From contig DYJE01000001.1 in assembly GCA_020723285.1 (NCBI GenBank), positions 613,294-677,293 on the forward strand: DNA of 64,000 nt. The letters run 5' to 3'. Numbering within the stretch: the first letter of the stretch is position 1; each line of letters begins with the position of its first letter. Shown one piece after another: positions 27,387 to 35,825 of the stretch. The notes under the pieces were generated by a model. The model made no database searches and was not told where the DNA came from. It worked only from the letters and a program-made list of their open reading frames with translations. Source of the DNA: Desulforapulum autotrophicum (GTDB lineage Bacteria > Desulfobacterota > Desulfobacteria > Desulfobacterales > Desulfolunaceae). Made by a program: the position numbers and the translations under genes.

Positions 27387-29918
27387 TCACTTCCCGCAGC
27401 ATTTTTTGAATTTGTTTCCGCTGCCGCAGGGACAGAGATCGTTACGGCCGATTTTATCGTCATCACGTTTGACAGGTTTTTTCTTGGCATCCTCTTCGCT
27501 GCTGTGGGAATAGGTCAGATTTTTCTCCTCTTTCTTCTGGATCTGCTCGGCGCTTTGCTGGGGAGGTGTCCGGAACTGGACTCTGAACAGAATATGAATG
27601 ATTTCATCGTTGATCCGGTCCATCAGGCCCTGGAACATCTCAAAAGCTTCTTTCTTATAGACGATCAGGGGATTCTGCTGCGCGTATCCTCTTAATCCGA
27701 TACCTTCCTTGAGATGATCCATACTTAAAAGATGTTCGCGCCAGAGCGTATCCACGATTTGAAGCATGATCATGTGCTGAAATCCCAGAAAGTCATCACG
27801 CCCGATTTCATTTTGTTTCTGACGGTATTTTTCAATAGCTTTTTCAACGATATGAACAGACAGCTTCTGTTCGTCAAGATCGTGCATGATGTCAGCCGGG
27901 ATGATGGCGTCCATATCGAAATATTTTTTCATTCCGGTGTTGAAAGCGTCATGATCCCAGTCTTTGGGAGATTTCTTCTTGTCGGCGACCTGGGACGCCA
28001 AAGCATCGCCAAGATCACTGATGATATCCTCGACAAAAGCCTCCAGGTTTTCACCTTTGAGGATATCGCGGCGGATCTGGTATATGACCTCCCGCTGCTG
28101 ATTCATGACATCGTCATATTCCAGAAGGTGCTTACGGATTTCGAAATTGTGGCCTTCCACCTTCCTCTGGGCATTTTCGATGGCCCGGCTGATCAGCCGG
28201 TGTTCGATGGGTTCCCCCTCTTCCATGCCCAGTTTGTCCATGATGTATGAAATCCGCTCTCCACCGAAAATCCGAAGCAGATCGTCCTCCAGGGACAAGT
28301 AGTACCGGGATGATCCGGGATCGCCCTGACGCCCGGATCGACCCCGCAACTGGTTGTCGATACGGCGGCTTTCGTGACGTTCCGTTCCCAGAATATGAAG
28401 CCCTCCCAGCTCCTTGACACCTTCGCCCAGCACAATGTCCGTTCCCCGCCCGGCCATGTTGGTGGATATGGTCACGGACCCCTTCTGGCCCGCCAGGGCC
28501 ACAATTTCAGCCTCCTGGCGATGGTATTTGGCATTCAAAACCGTGTGTTTGATGCCTTTTTTCTTGAGTACCTCGCTGAATTTCTCCGACACATCGATGG
28601 AGATGGTGCCCACGAGAACAGGCTGCCCTTTCTGGTTCAGCTCGATGATCTCGTTCAATGCTGCGTCGAATTTCTCCTTCCTTGTTTTGTAGATCACATC
28701 GGGGCGGTCATTTCGGATCATGGGTTTGTTGGTGGGAATCACCACCACGTCAAGGCCGTATATTTTCTTGAATTCCGCCGCTTCCGTTTCAGCCGTTCCT
28801 GTCATACCGCAGAGTTTTTCATACATTCTGAAGTAATTCTGGAAGGTCACCGAAGCCAGAGTCTGGTTTTCGTTCTCGATGGCCACGTTTTCCTTGGCTT
28901 CCAGAGCCTGATGAAGCCCTTCGCTGTATCTCCTTCCCGGCATCAGACGTCCGGTAAACTCATCGACAATGACCACCTTGCCGTTCTGGACGATGTAATC
29001 GGTGTCTCTTTTGAACAGGGCATGGGCTTTGAGGGCCTGGTTCAGATGGTGAAGGGTCTCGATATTCCGGTGTTCGAACAAGTTTTCCACCTGAAGTAAT
29101 TTTTCGGCACTGGCAACCCCCTCTTCCGTCAGACTGACGGAACGGGCTTTTTCGTCCACGGTGTAATCCGTTCCCCGTTTGAGCAGCGGCACCACCGTGT
29201 TGGCCTGCGTGTACATCTGGGTGGATTTTTCCGCCGGTCCTGAAATGATGAGGGGGGTCCGGGCTTCATCGATGAGGATACTGTCCACTTCGTCCACGAT
29301 GGCGTAATGAAGATCTTTCTGGGACACATGATGGATGGAGTATTTCATGTTGTCACGGAGATAATCGAAACCGAACTCGTTGTTGGTCCCATACGTGATA
29401 TCCGCGTTATACGCTGTTTTTCTCTCCTCGTCGTTCAGACCGTGAACAACAGTGGCCACGGACAGACCGAGAAACCGGTAAATTTTCCCCATCCATTCGG
29501 CGTCACGGGTGGCGAGATAATCGTTGACGGTAATGACATGGACCCCTTTGCCGGTCAGGGCGTTCAGGTAGGCGGGCAGCGTAGCCACCAGGGTTTTACC
29601 CTCACCGGTTTTCATTTCTGAAATATTGCCGTGGTGCAGAACAATGCCGCCGATCATCTGACAGTCGAAGTGGCGCATGCTGAGCACACGTTTGGACACT
29701 TCGCGAACCGTGGCAAAAGCCTCAGGAAGGATATCTTCAAGGGTTTTCCCATCCGCCAGCTGGGCCTTGAAATACTCCGTCATGTTTTTCAGTTCATCAT
29801 CGGTTTTCTTCAGCATCTCTGGTTCATGGCTGTTGATCCGGTCAACAATTCCCTGGATGTTCTTCAGAACGCGGTCATTCCGTGTCCCAAAGATCATTTT
29901 GAATATATTAAAGCCCAT
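27387..29918 (-). CDS. secA: Preprotein translocase ATPase SecA
   Basis: Motor of Sec-dependent protein export, peripheral at the inner membrane. The 843-residue protein has Walker [15 protein letters not shown] (about 102-115), the DEAD-type box [14 protein letters not shown], the PPXD insertion, [29 protein letters not shown], and the helical scaffold. The C-terminal zinc-binding SEC-C motif [16 protein letters not shown], which contacts SecB and phospholipid, is complete. A GAGGA site precedes the ATG. The 287-bp gap upstream (29919-30205) shows only the terminator of the PilZ gene. Confidence 0.97.
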   Translation of the reverse strand: MGFNIFKMIFGTRNDRVLKNIQGIVDRINSHEPEMLKKTDDELKNMTEYFKAQLADGKTLEDILPEAFATVREVSKRVLSMRHFDCQMIGGIVLHHGNISEMKTGEGKTLVATLPAYLNALTGKGVHVITVNDYLATRDAEWMGKIYRFLGLSVATVVHGLNDEERKTAYNADITYGTNNEFGFDYLRDNMKYSIHHVSQKDLHYAIVDEVDSILIDEARTPLIISGPAEKSTQMYTQANTVVPLLKRGTDYTVDEKARSVSLTEEGVASAEKLLQVENLFEHRNIETLHHLNQALKAHALFKRDTDYIVQNGKVVIVDEFTGRLMPGRRYSEGLHQALEAKENVAIENENQTLASVTFQNYFRMYEKLCGMTGTAETEAAEFKKIYGLDVVVIPTNKPMIRNDRPDVIYKTRKEKFDAALNEIIELNQKGQPVLVGTISIDVSEKFSEVLKKKGIKHTVLNAKYHRQEAEIVALAGQKGSVTISTNMAGRGTDIVLGEGVKELGGLHILGTERHESRRIDNQLRGRSGRQGDPGSSRYYLSLEDDLLRIFGGERISYIMDKLGMEEGEPIEHRLISRAIENAQRKVEGHNFEIRKHLLEYDDVMNQQREVIYQIRRDILKGENLEAFVEDIISDLGDALASQVADKKKSPKDWDHDAFNTGMKKYFDMDAIIPADIMHDLDEQKLSVHIVEKAIEKYRQKQNEIGRDDFLGFQHMIMLQIVDTLWREHLLSMDHLKEGIGLRGYAQQNPLIVYKKEAFEMFQGLMDRINDEIIHILFRVQFRTPPQQSAEQIQKKEEKNLTYSHSSEEDAKKKPVKRDDDKIGRNDLCPCGSGNKFKKCCGK

Positions 29919-30140
29919 GGTCTATCGTCCTCACAGTGTCTGGTTTATTGGATGCATCAAGGTCAACATGGAAAGAGAGTATCTCGTTTGTCATGCATGT
30001 CGCATCGCATCGCATGAATGATGCTCATTAATCAAGTTTCTTGGATTACACAGCTTTGTATTCTACAATTATAGGATAAATGCAAGCAGAAAAAGGGATT
30101 TGACCATTTCTGCCGGACGGGGTTCGGTCCCTGCCGGACA

Positions 30141-30173
30141 AACAAAAAACGGCGGAGTTCAAAGAACCCGCCG
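30141..30173 (-). terminator. Rho-independent terminator of the PilZ gene
   Basis: A 10-bp stem with one bulged A (30150-30160 with 30164-30173, CGGCGG-GTTC / GAAC-CCGCCG) and an AAA loop, followed on the minus strand by TTTTTTGTTTGTC. It is 33 bp past the stop at 30206. Confidence 0.85.
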
Positions 30174-30205
30174 CTCATATCAAATCCCGCAATGTCTTTT
30201 GAAGG

Positions 30206-30613
30206 TCAAACCCGGCCAACAGTTCTGTTCATGATGAAATATTCCAGCTGAGCCGCCTGATTTCCGTTCAAATCGCCAAAACAAACCCTCCTTTGGCGAA
30301 CAACCCGCATGGTTCTCGGTCCAAGCATGATGGACCCCGGAAATGGGCCGTCTTCCACAGGAACATCCTCGATCACCCGGTTGGGCATCTTTTCAAGATA
30401 GATACCCTCGTCACCGACAAACACATGGGTTTCCGATGTGTCATCAACCTGATCCACCTGAACGATGTATCTGAAACACAACCCACCCCGGCTAATATCG
30501 ATAATCTGTCCCATTTTTGCCGAATCGGGACTCAACGCGGCATAGGCACCCTCTTTGACACGATAACGGGTATGCATCCGCCTTTCCGCTGCCTGGTTAG
30601 CTGGCTGACTCAT
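30206..30613 (-). CDS. PilZ-domain protein (candidate cyclic-dinucleotide receptor)
   Basis: A 135-residue single-domain PilZ protein. The N-terminal arginines in ERRMHTRYRV (about residue 11-20) and the later IDISRGGLCF (D-x-S-x-x-G, about 45-54) are the two c-di-GMP contact motifs. The beta-barrel then runs to about 125. It would change conformation on c-di-GMP binding and act on a partner protein. The ATG at 30613 has GGGGAAG upstream; the frame extends to 30694 without support. It is monocistronic with its own terminator, so the effector target is not shown by context. Confidence 0.85.
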   Translation of the reverse strand: MSQPANQAAERRMHTRYRVKEGAYAALSPDSAKMGQIIDISRGGLCFRYIVQVDQVDDTSETHVFVGDEGIYLEKMPNRVIEDVPVEDGPFPGSIMLGPRTMRVVRQRRVCFGDLNGNQAAQLEYFIMNRTVGRV

Positions 30614-31013
30614 TGTTTCTTCCCCTTCATTATGCTTAGCTTGATTTTTCCCGTTATTAGCAAAATGAACACAAAAAAAAAAGAAAATTATCAAACCTTT
30701 TTCATCGAAAAATCAGCTCGGTTCCACTTGATCTGAAAATAGCTAAAAACTCAAAAGCAAATCCCGTACCATATGGAGTACGATCTTGAAACAACCCATA
30801 TCTCCTTTTGTATTCAAAGCATTAGGCGGCGTGATATTCAATAAAACGGGGCTGTGTTTTGTGGAGATTATTTCACATCATGACCCGAGAAAAAGATAAA
30901 AAAACAATATCTATGTATTTCGTTACACATTCCATATTTCAAATGACGATGCCGAAAAAAACATGATTTCTTTTTTCCTAACGATTTCTTATCGGAAACA
31001 CGGCCAGCGTTTT
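30614..31013. other. 400-bp intergenic region, no gene seen
   Basis: AT-rich leader of the PilZ gene on the minus strand plus the space after the beta-helix gene stop at 31014. I find no hairpin with a T-run for the beta-helix operon, no promoter good enough to call, and no open frame of more than about 25 codons with a ribosome site. Confidence 0.6.
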
Positions 31014-33173
31014 TTATAACAAGGTTCCAATAAAACAGCCGTTTCCACCTTCGGCGGTCAAAGCCGATCCCGGCGGCTGGGGCGGTGTTAAACCCGAATA
31101 ACTTTTATGACCGTTCTTTTTCACAGATGTCACCGACCTTGAAATTTTACCTGTCGTGGTGAAGATACCCGAGTTATTCGGAGGAATCATCAGCGTATTG
31201 CCGGAAGAAAATGAGTAAACCCAGTATCCCTCCCCGATTTTCATCGTATCCGTCTCATTGTTGAGTTCGTTGTAACCTGACGCACCGTATTCCCAGACCG
31301 CCGGAGATGTCAGGGTGTTCTCAAGATCGAGGAGGTAGTGTTTCGAATCCTGGCCTTTTACCTCCACATGGGCAAGCTCGATGTCTTCGTTGACCGCGCT
31401 GTCGGCCCAGGGAAGAGCGACAAGATTCCAACCCATTTCAAGATCGATGATGAACGGCCTGGTGTTGGCGGTGTTGCTACCGCCGAAAACGTGGGAGGGT
31501 TTTGGAAGCGCCGCCCTTCGACTGATCACCCAGAACGCGCGGCCCTGGAATGTGGAAAAATATTCTGCAAACGCCGGATTGTCGATTTCCATGTACTCCG
31601 CCGGATCGGAACCAGACACGTAGGCGAAAATCCGCCACAGTTTGGGATCATAAGTCCCGAAGGCCGATTCAAACGCCGTGAGAAAGGAGCCGCCATCAAT
31701 GGAAGACAACGGAAGGGTCATCAAACGGTAATCCGTGCCGAACCCAAGCCCTTCAGGCATGGTGAACAGATAATCCTGGTGGGGGTATTCGTAACAGCCC
31801 ATGTCATACAGCCTGGGCAGTCCCGATGCCGAAGCTCTGGGACGAGTTGTCCCGATAAGATCTTCAGCCACGACGACTTTGAGTATCGCCTCAATTGCAA
31901 CCGAAATAGCATCGACACAGGGCGAATTCGAAGGAATGCTGAAATCCGTTTCGTACAAAGGATTCGCACTGATGTTGCCGGTACCTGCCGGATCAAATCC
32001 GTTATAATCCTGGACTTTATTCCCATAGACATCATTGTAGTCGATATCCACCGTGCCCGTGTGCTGGCTGTTGATACCGTACTGACTGAAATTCGTGATG
32101 ATGTTGTAGCGGATGACGGGAATGACGTTTGCGCCGTCCGGGATGGTGATCCCTGTTTCCGTGATCCCACCGCCGTCGATGGTGTTGTGCGCGATTTCAG
32201 GTGTCACGGAACCGGACATGGGAGGATATATCAGAATTCCATAAGTATTCTGAACCGCCTGACTGCTGGTGATAAGGTTGCTGCGGATGACAGGGGAAGC
32301 CGATCCGTAATAGCCTTGCACAAGGATCCCTGTAGAGTTCTGGGTCAGTGTGTTTGAACTGATGAAAGGGCTTACAACGCCCATATCGGCAAACATGTAT
32401 ATCCCGTAATAGCACTCTTTGATATCGTTGGCATAAATCCGGGCGGCCAATGTCGAAGACGATGCCATGAGGTTGATCCCGCTGGAACTGCAGGCGGAAA
32501 TCTTATTGCCCTTGATAAAAGGAGAAACGATTCCCGTGCTCCCGGTGGTCACCTGGATTCCGTAAGACATGCTTCCGTCAATGATATTCCCCGTCAGTTC
32601 GGGTGTTATATCGGCTGATGTTCCATTCACGCTGATCCCGACCCCGTTGTTCAAAAATTCGCAGTTCAGGACTTTCGCGTTGTCGCATCCGTTGATCGTC
32701 ACGCCGGAATTGTAAAAATCTTCAAATCTGATTTCAGTGATGGTGATATTGGCGGCATAAAGATTCAATCCGGTCGTCCAGCCCGAATTATTGAATCCGG
32801 AAAGGATCGTCAAGCCGCTTCCCGCCCCTTTGATGGCCACGTTGGGGGTGTTGATCATATATGTCGACGCGGAATCAATCTCACCGTTCGCAGCCACGGA
32901 ATACGTCCCTGGCCCCACATAGATGACCAGACTGTCGTCGGTGGTCATGCCAGTGCCGATACTCTGAATTTCAGTCATGGCATGCTCAAGGGTTTTCCAT
33001 GGCAGAGCCAGACTTTCCCCGGTGTTTGAATCCAGCCCGTCGTCGTCCACATACCGAACAAATTCCTCAGCCAGTAGCGGCCCGTTCATGAGCCCGAAGG
33101 TTAAACAAACCATAGCCGAAAGGAACACCCACCTTTTCCGCCATGCATTTTTTATCATTCCCAGTCCTTTCAT
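31014..33173 (-). CDS. Exported right-handed beta-helix repeat protein
   Basis: A 719-residue secreted or surface protein. A signal peptide (about 1-35, WVFLSAMVCLTFGLMNG) precedes a DUF1565-like opening (RYVDDDGLDSNTGESLALPWKTLEHAM) and many PbH1 turns (about 90-440, with repeats such as ITITEIRFEDFYNSGVTI and VSPFIKGNKISACSSSGI) typical of pectate-lyase or NosD-like beta-helices. A separate C-terminal domain (about 470-690) has MPEGLGFGTDYRLMTLPLS and MGWNLVALPW. The chain ends PPGSALTAEGGNGCFIGTLL, a short form of the GGGCFIATAAYG-type tail common in Desulfobacterota surface proteins. It is last in an operon with FecR and TPR/barrel genes and has AAGGAG upstream. A structural or carbohydrate-binding role is inference. 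Confidence 0.82.
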   Translation of the reverse strand: MKGLGMIKNAWRKRWVFLSAMVCLTFGLMNGPLLAEEFVRYVDDDGLDSNTGESLALPWKTLEHAMTEIQSIGTGMTTDDSLVIYVGPGTYSVAANGEIDSASTYMINTPNVAIKGAGSGLTILSGFNNSGWTTGLNLYAANITITEIRFEDFYNSGVTINGCDNAKVLNCEFLNNGVGISVNGTSADITPELTGNIIDGSMSYGIQVTTGSTGIVSPFIKGNKISACSSSGINLMASSSTLAARIYANDIKECYYGIYMFADMGVVSPFISSNTLTQNSTGILVQGYYGSASPVIRSNLITSSQAVQNTYGILIYPPMSGSVTPEIAHNTIDGGGITETGITIPDGANVIPVIRYNIITNFSQYGINSQHTGTVDIDYNDVYGNKVQDYNGFDPAGTGNISANPLYETDFSIPSNSPCVDAISVAIEAILKVVVAEDLIGTTRPRASASGLPRLYDMGCYEYPHQDYLFTMPEGLGFGTDYRLMTLPLSSIDGGSFLTAFESAFGTYDPKLWRIFAYVSGSDPAEYMEIDNPAFAEYFSTFQGRAFWVISRRAALPKPSHVFGGSNTANTRPFIIDLEMGWNLVALPWADSAVNEDIELAHVEVKGQDSKHYLLDLENTLTSPAVWEYGASGYNELNNETDTMKIGEGYWVYSFSSGNTLMIPPNNSGIFTTTGKISRSVTSVKKNGHKSYSGLTPPQPPGSALTAEGGNGCFIGTLL

Positions 33174-33212
33174 GTTTCAGCTCTCCTTGATGTTCAGATT
33201 AAAGCCCTTCCA

Positions 33213-34154
33213 TCATTTTCCCCTGACCGTTCGTGTCGGGAACTCCTTGGGCGGCTCCGGAAGAATCACTGGTAACGTGGTGGTGGTCGTCGTCGTGGTC
33301 GTTGTGGTGGTCGTTGTGGTTGTGGTTGAAATCGGAATGTCCCAGGATGATGGCAGGGACCTGCTGTCTCTGTCCCTCAGGTCGTTTACTTTTTCCGGAA
33401 TTTTATCCGTGTCCTCAACCGGATTGAAATCGGATTTCACATCCGCATCCCCTTCAAGCCCGTCCTCGGTGAAGCCTTCCTGGAATTCCCGGAGCTGTTC
33501 CAGGGTCATCAGCGCCGGTTCCACAGGGGGTTTCCCTCCCATGACCTCGGTGAAAATGTTTTTGGTCAGCACCACCCATTCCTTGGGAAACTGAAGACTC
33601 GACACCTCCACGGCACTGTCGAGACAGACCACATGGGTCACCTTGCTCTCGTCCACCCAGACCATGAACAATGTCCCCCTCACACCGGCGACCGCTGTGG
33701 GGGTTTTCACATGAAAACGGTTGTCCCTGAATTTCAGCATCTCGTTGGCGAAAACACGCAGTTTTCCGAGGGCGACACTCACCAGGGCCACCCGCTCTTT
33801 TTCCTTGGGTTTGTAGCTGAAACGGTCAAGGCTCATGTCCCCTTTTTCAGCCAGGGTCATGATGCTGCCGTCGTTCATCTGAAACCTCACATAGGATCTG
33901 GCTTTCGTGGTGATCCGGTCGTTCTGCTCAAGGGCCATGCCCACCGTGGCCGCCACAGGCTCTTTCACATTCTTTTTGTAAATTCGGACCTCGCCTTTGA
34001 TGCGCGTGATTTTACCTATGGACGGGCCATCGGCACTGTAGGCCGGAGAATTGAATATAAAAACCAGCACCATGAACAAAACGGCACCCGTCATTCTTAT
34101 CCCGAGGTTTGACAGCCGGAAATTCCGGAAATTATTTTTAAACGTCGTCATCAC
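33213..34154 (-). CDS. FecR-domain envelope protein with polythreonine linker
   Basis: A 313-residue exported protein. An N-terminal hydrophobic segment (about 20-41, MTGAVLFMVLVFIFNSPAYS) is a signal peptide or anchor. The FecR domain follows (about 45-175): GKITRIKGEVRIYKK, then DRITTKARSYVRFQMNDGSIMTLAEKG and FHVKTPTAVAGVRGTLF, the hallmark of the family. An acidic stretch and 17 consecutive Thr lead to a proline-rich end. Unlike classical FecR, no FecI sigma gene adjoins. It overlaps the upstream TPR/barrel gene by ATGA and precedes the beta-helix gene by 39 bp, so the three are one operon. Peptidoglycan or surface anchoring is likely, by inference. Confidence 0.84.
   Translation of the reverse strand: MMTTFKNNFRNFRLSNLGIRMTGAVLFMVLVFIFNSPAYSADGPSIGKITRIKGEVRIYKKNVKEPVAATVGMALEQNDRITTKARSYVRFQMNDGSIMTLAEKGDMSLDRFSYKPKEKERVALVSVALGKLRVFANEMLKFRDNRFHVKTPTAVAGVRGTLFMVWVDESKVTHVVCLDSAVEVSSLQFPKEWVVLTKNIFTEVMGGKPPVEPALMTLEQLREFQEGFTEDGLEGDADVKSDFNPVEDTDKIPEKVNDLRDRDSRSLPSSWDIPISTTTTTTTTTTTTTTTTTLPVILPEPPKEFPTRTVRGK
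33276..33326 (-). repeat. 17-codon polythreonine tract
   Basis: Seventeen consecutive ACN codons inside the FecR gene, mixing ACC, ACG and ACA in short runs. It encodes a rigid, possibly O-glycosylated linker. The triplet structure permits length change without frameshift. Confidence 0.9.
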
Positions 34155-35707
34155 AAACTCACCTCCACCTGAAACTTCACGATATGCTTGTCGTATTCGA
34201 AAGGATCGTATACCGGGGTCCCGTCAGTTTTCACATTGGAATCGTTCAGCACATAAACGTAGTTGAGACGCGCCATGACCCCGTCAAACAGACTCCGGGA
34301 TAGCAGCGCTGAAATCACATACCCGGTGTCTTCCCTGTTCTCCGATCCGTAAACCACGTCATAATCTGAAAAAAGCGCGGTTGCCGAAACATCGCCCGAA
34401 AAACCGTAGGGCAGGGCAAAAGCCGCGCCGGCCATGATCTCATAGAAACTGTACGAGGATTCGTCAGTATCCGCGTCTTCGTCACCGTACCCGAAACCTG
34501 CCACCGGACGGATCTCGACACCGGGAATTTTGAACGACTGCCGGACTTTGGCGAACAGGCTCCGGGCGTCGGGAGTTTCACCGTCATCCAGATAATTCTT
34601 GTGCACGTACCCAAGGGTCATGCTGCTCATCATCCCATAAGGTTCCTCGAACCTCACCGATGGAATGAAAGCGTTTTGACTCAATTTTTTGTGCCCGTCT
34701 TCCGTATAGTAGGAATATGTGTATCGCAAGTCGGCTGAACAGGGTTTCCCCGAATATTTCAGTGACAGATAGGGACTGTTACCGAAGATGTTTCCGTTGT
34801 CCGAATCGTTGTACCTCTGATAATTCATGGCATACCCCGCATCAAGCGCCATACTTCGTGGCAGGGGGAACGTGTACCAGCCGTTAAGCCCCAGGGTCTG
34901 GTACTGGTCTCCCAGGTCCGTGGCGGGTGACGTTGACAGTCCGGGAGCGTCCAGAGGGTCGTTGGGAATGTTGTCATCATAGGCGTAAGCGACGTCGGCC
35001 ATCACATGCCAGGGTTTGGCGGCCCGCCTCATGGCCCCGGCGTTGTCCATGGCTTTTTTTGCGGCGGCCGCCGTCTCTGTTTTCGGGTTGATGGCCACGG
35101 CCTGTTTGAACATACTCTCCGCTTCTTTGTGGTCATTTCTGGCAAGGGCCACAATCCCCAGATGATACAGGGCGTTCTGGGCCGAGTCCGGATACAGTGC
35201 CAGAACGCTTTTGAACTGTTCTTCCGCCGCCTTATAATTTTTCATTCTGTAGTGGATCAAACCCTTTTGCATCAGGACCCGGGCTTTGTCCTCAATACAC
35301 TTCTCAGCCTCATCCAGTGTTTTCAGCGCGGCGGCATCATCGTTTTTCCGGCTGAAAATGTCTGCCAGATCGAAGTACGCGGAGCAGTATCGTTCTTTGT
35401 CTTTCGCGATCACGGCTTTTAAAATGGCGATTGCCTCAAGATCCCTTCCCAGCCTGCTGTAGGTCAGGGCAAAACGATACTGAAACTCCAGATTGTTCCC
35501 GTCTTTTTCAATGGCTTTTGAAAAATTCCCAAGAGCTTCCTGATACGCTCCCCTGTCATAGGCCTCCAGGCCGTCGAGATAGAGATCCATGCCGGGGCGC
35601 TGAGCTTCGGCGCGAGCTTCGGCGGACTGGAATCCCCAGGCTAACATCGCCAGCCACAAAGCGGTTATGATGCAGAATGTGTTTTTGGCCACAACCGTTC
35701 TCCTCAT
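34151..35707 (-). CDS. TPR-repeat outer-membrane beta-barrel protein
   Basis: A 518-residue exported protein. The signal peptide (about 12-32) is followed by five or six TPR units (about 38-225, e.g. GLEAYDRGAYQEALGNFSKAIEKDGNN and ALYHLGIVALARNDHKEAESMFKQAV). Then comes a region with alternating aromatic strands (about 235-518) ending KHIVKFQVEVSL, consistent with a beta-barrel. This architecture matches the SLAM/DUF560 type of surface-protein translocators. The stop overlaps the FecR start. The first gene of this operon could therefore export or display the beta-helix protein made by the last gene, which is inference. The upstream promoter region is 35708-35825. Confidence 0.8.
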   Translation of the reverse strand: MRRTVVAKNTFCIITALWLAMLAWGFQSAEARAEAQRPGMDLYLDGLEAYDRGAYQEALGNFSKAIEKDGNNLEFQYRFALTYSRLGRDLEAIAILKAVIAKDKERYCSAYFDLADIFSRKNDDAAALKTLDEAEKCIEDKARVLMQKGLIHYRMKNYKAAEEQFKSVLALYPDSAQNALYHLGIVALARNDHKEAESMFKQAVAINPKTETAAAAKKAMDNAGAMRRAAKPWHVMADVAYAYDDNIPNDPLDAPGLSTSPATDLGDQYQTLGLNGWYTFPLPRSMALDAGYAMNYQRYNDSDNGNIFGNSPYLSLKYSGKPCSADLRYTYSYYTEDGHKKLSQNAFIPSVRFEEPYGMMSSMTLGYVHKNYLDDGETPDARSLFAKVRQSFKIPGVEIRPVAGFGYGDEDADTDESSYSFYEIMAGAAFALPYGFSGDVSATALFSDYDVVYGSENREDTGYVISALLSRSLFDGVMARLNYVYVLNDSNVKTDGTPVYDPFEYDKHIVKFQVEVSL

Positions 35708-35825
35708 GTCTCTTTTTGCGTTTCTGGTTTTAATATTTGGAATATATCTTGATTAGAGGGCTGAATCACGATAACGAATCATAACAGTTCGTCTTGAAAA
35801 ACTCAAGTTAGGATTCCCCTCATTC

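Noticed and set aside
33276..33331. Short tandem repeat as a CRISPR or regulatory repeat
   Set aside because: It is an in-frame run of Thr codons within a good gene, with no spacers.
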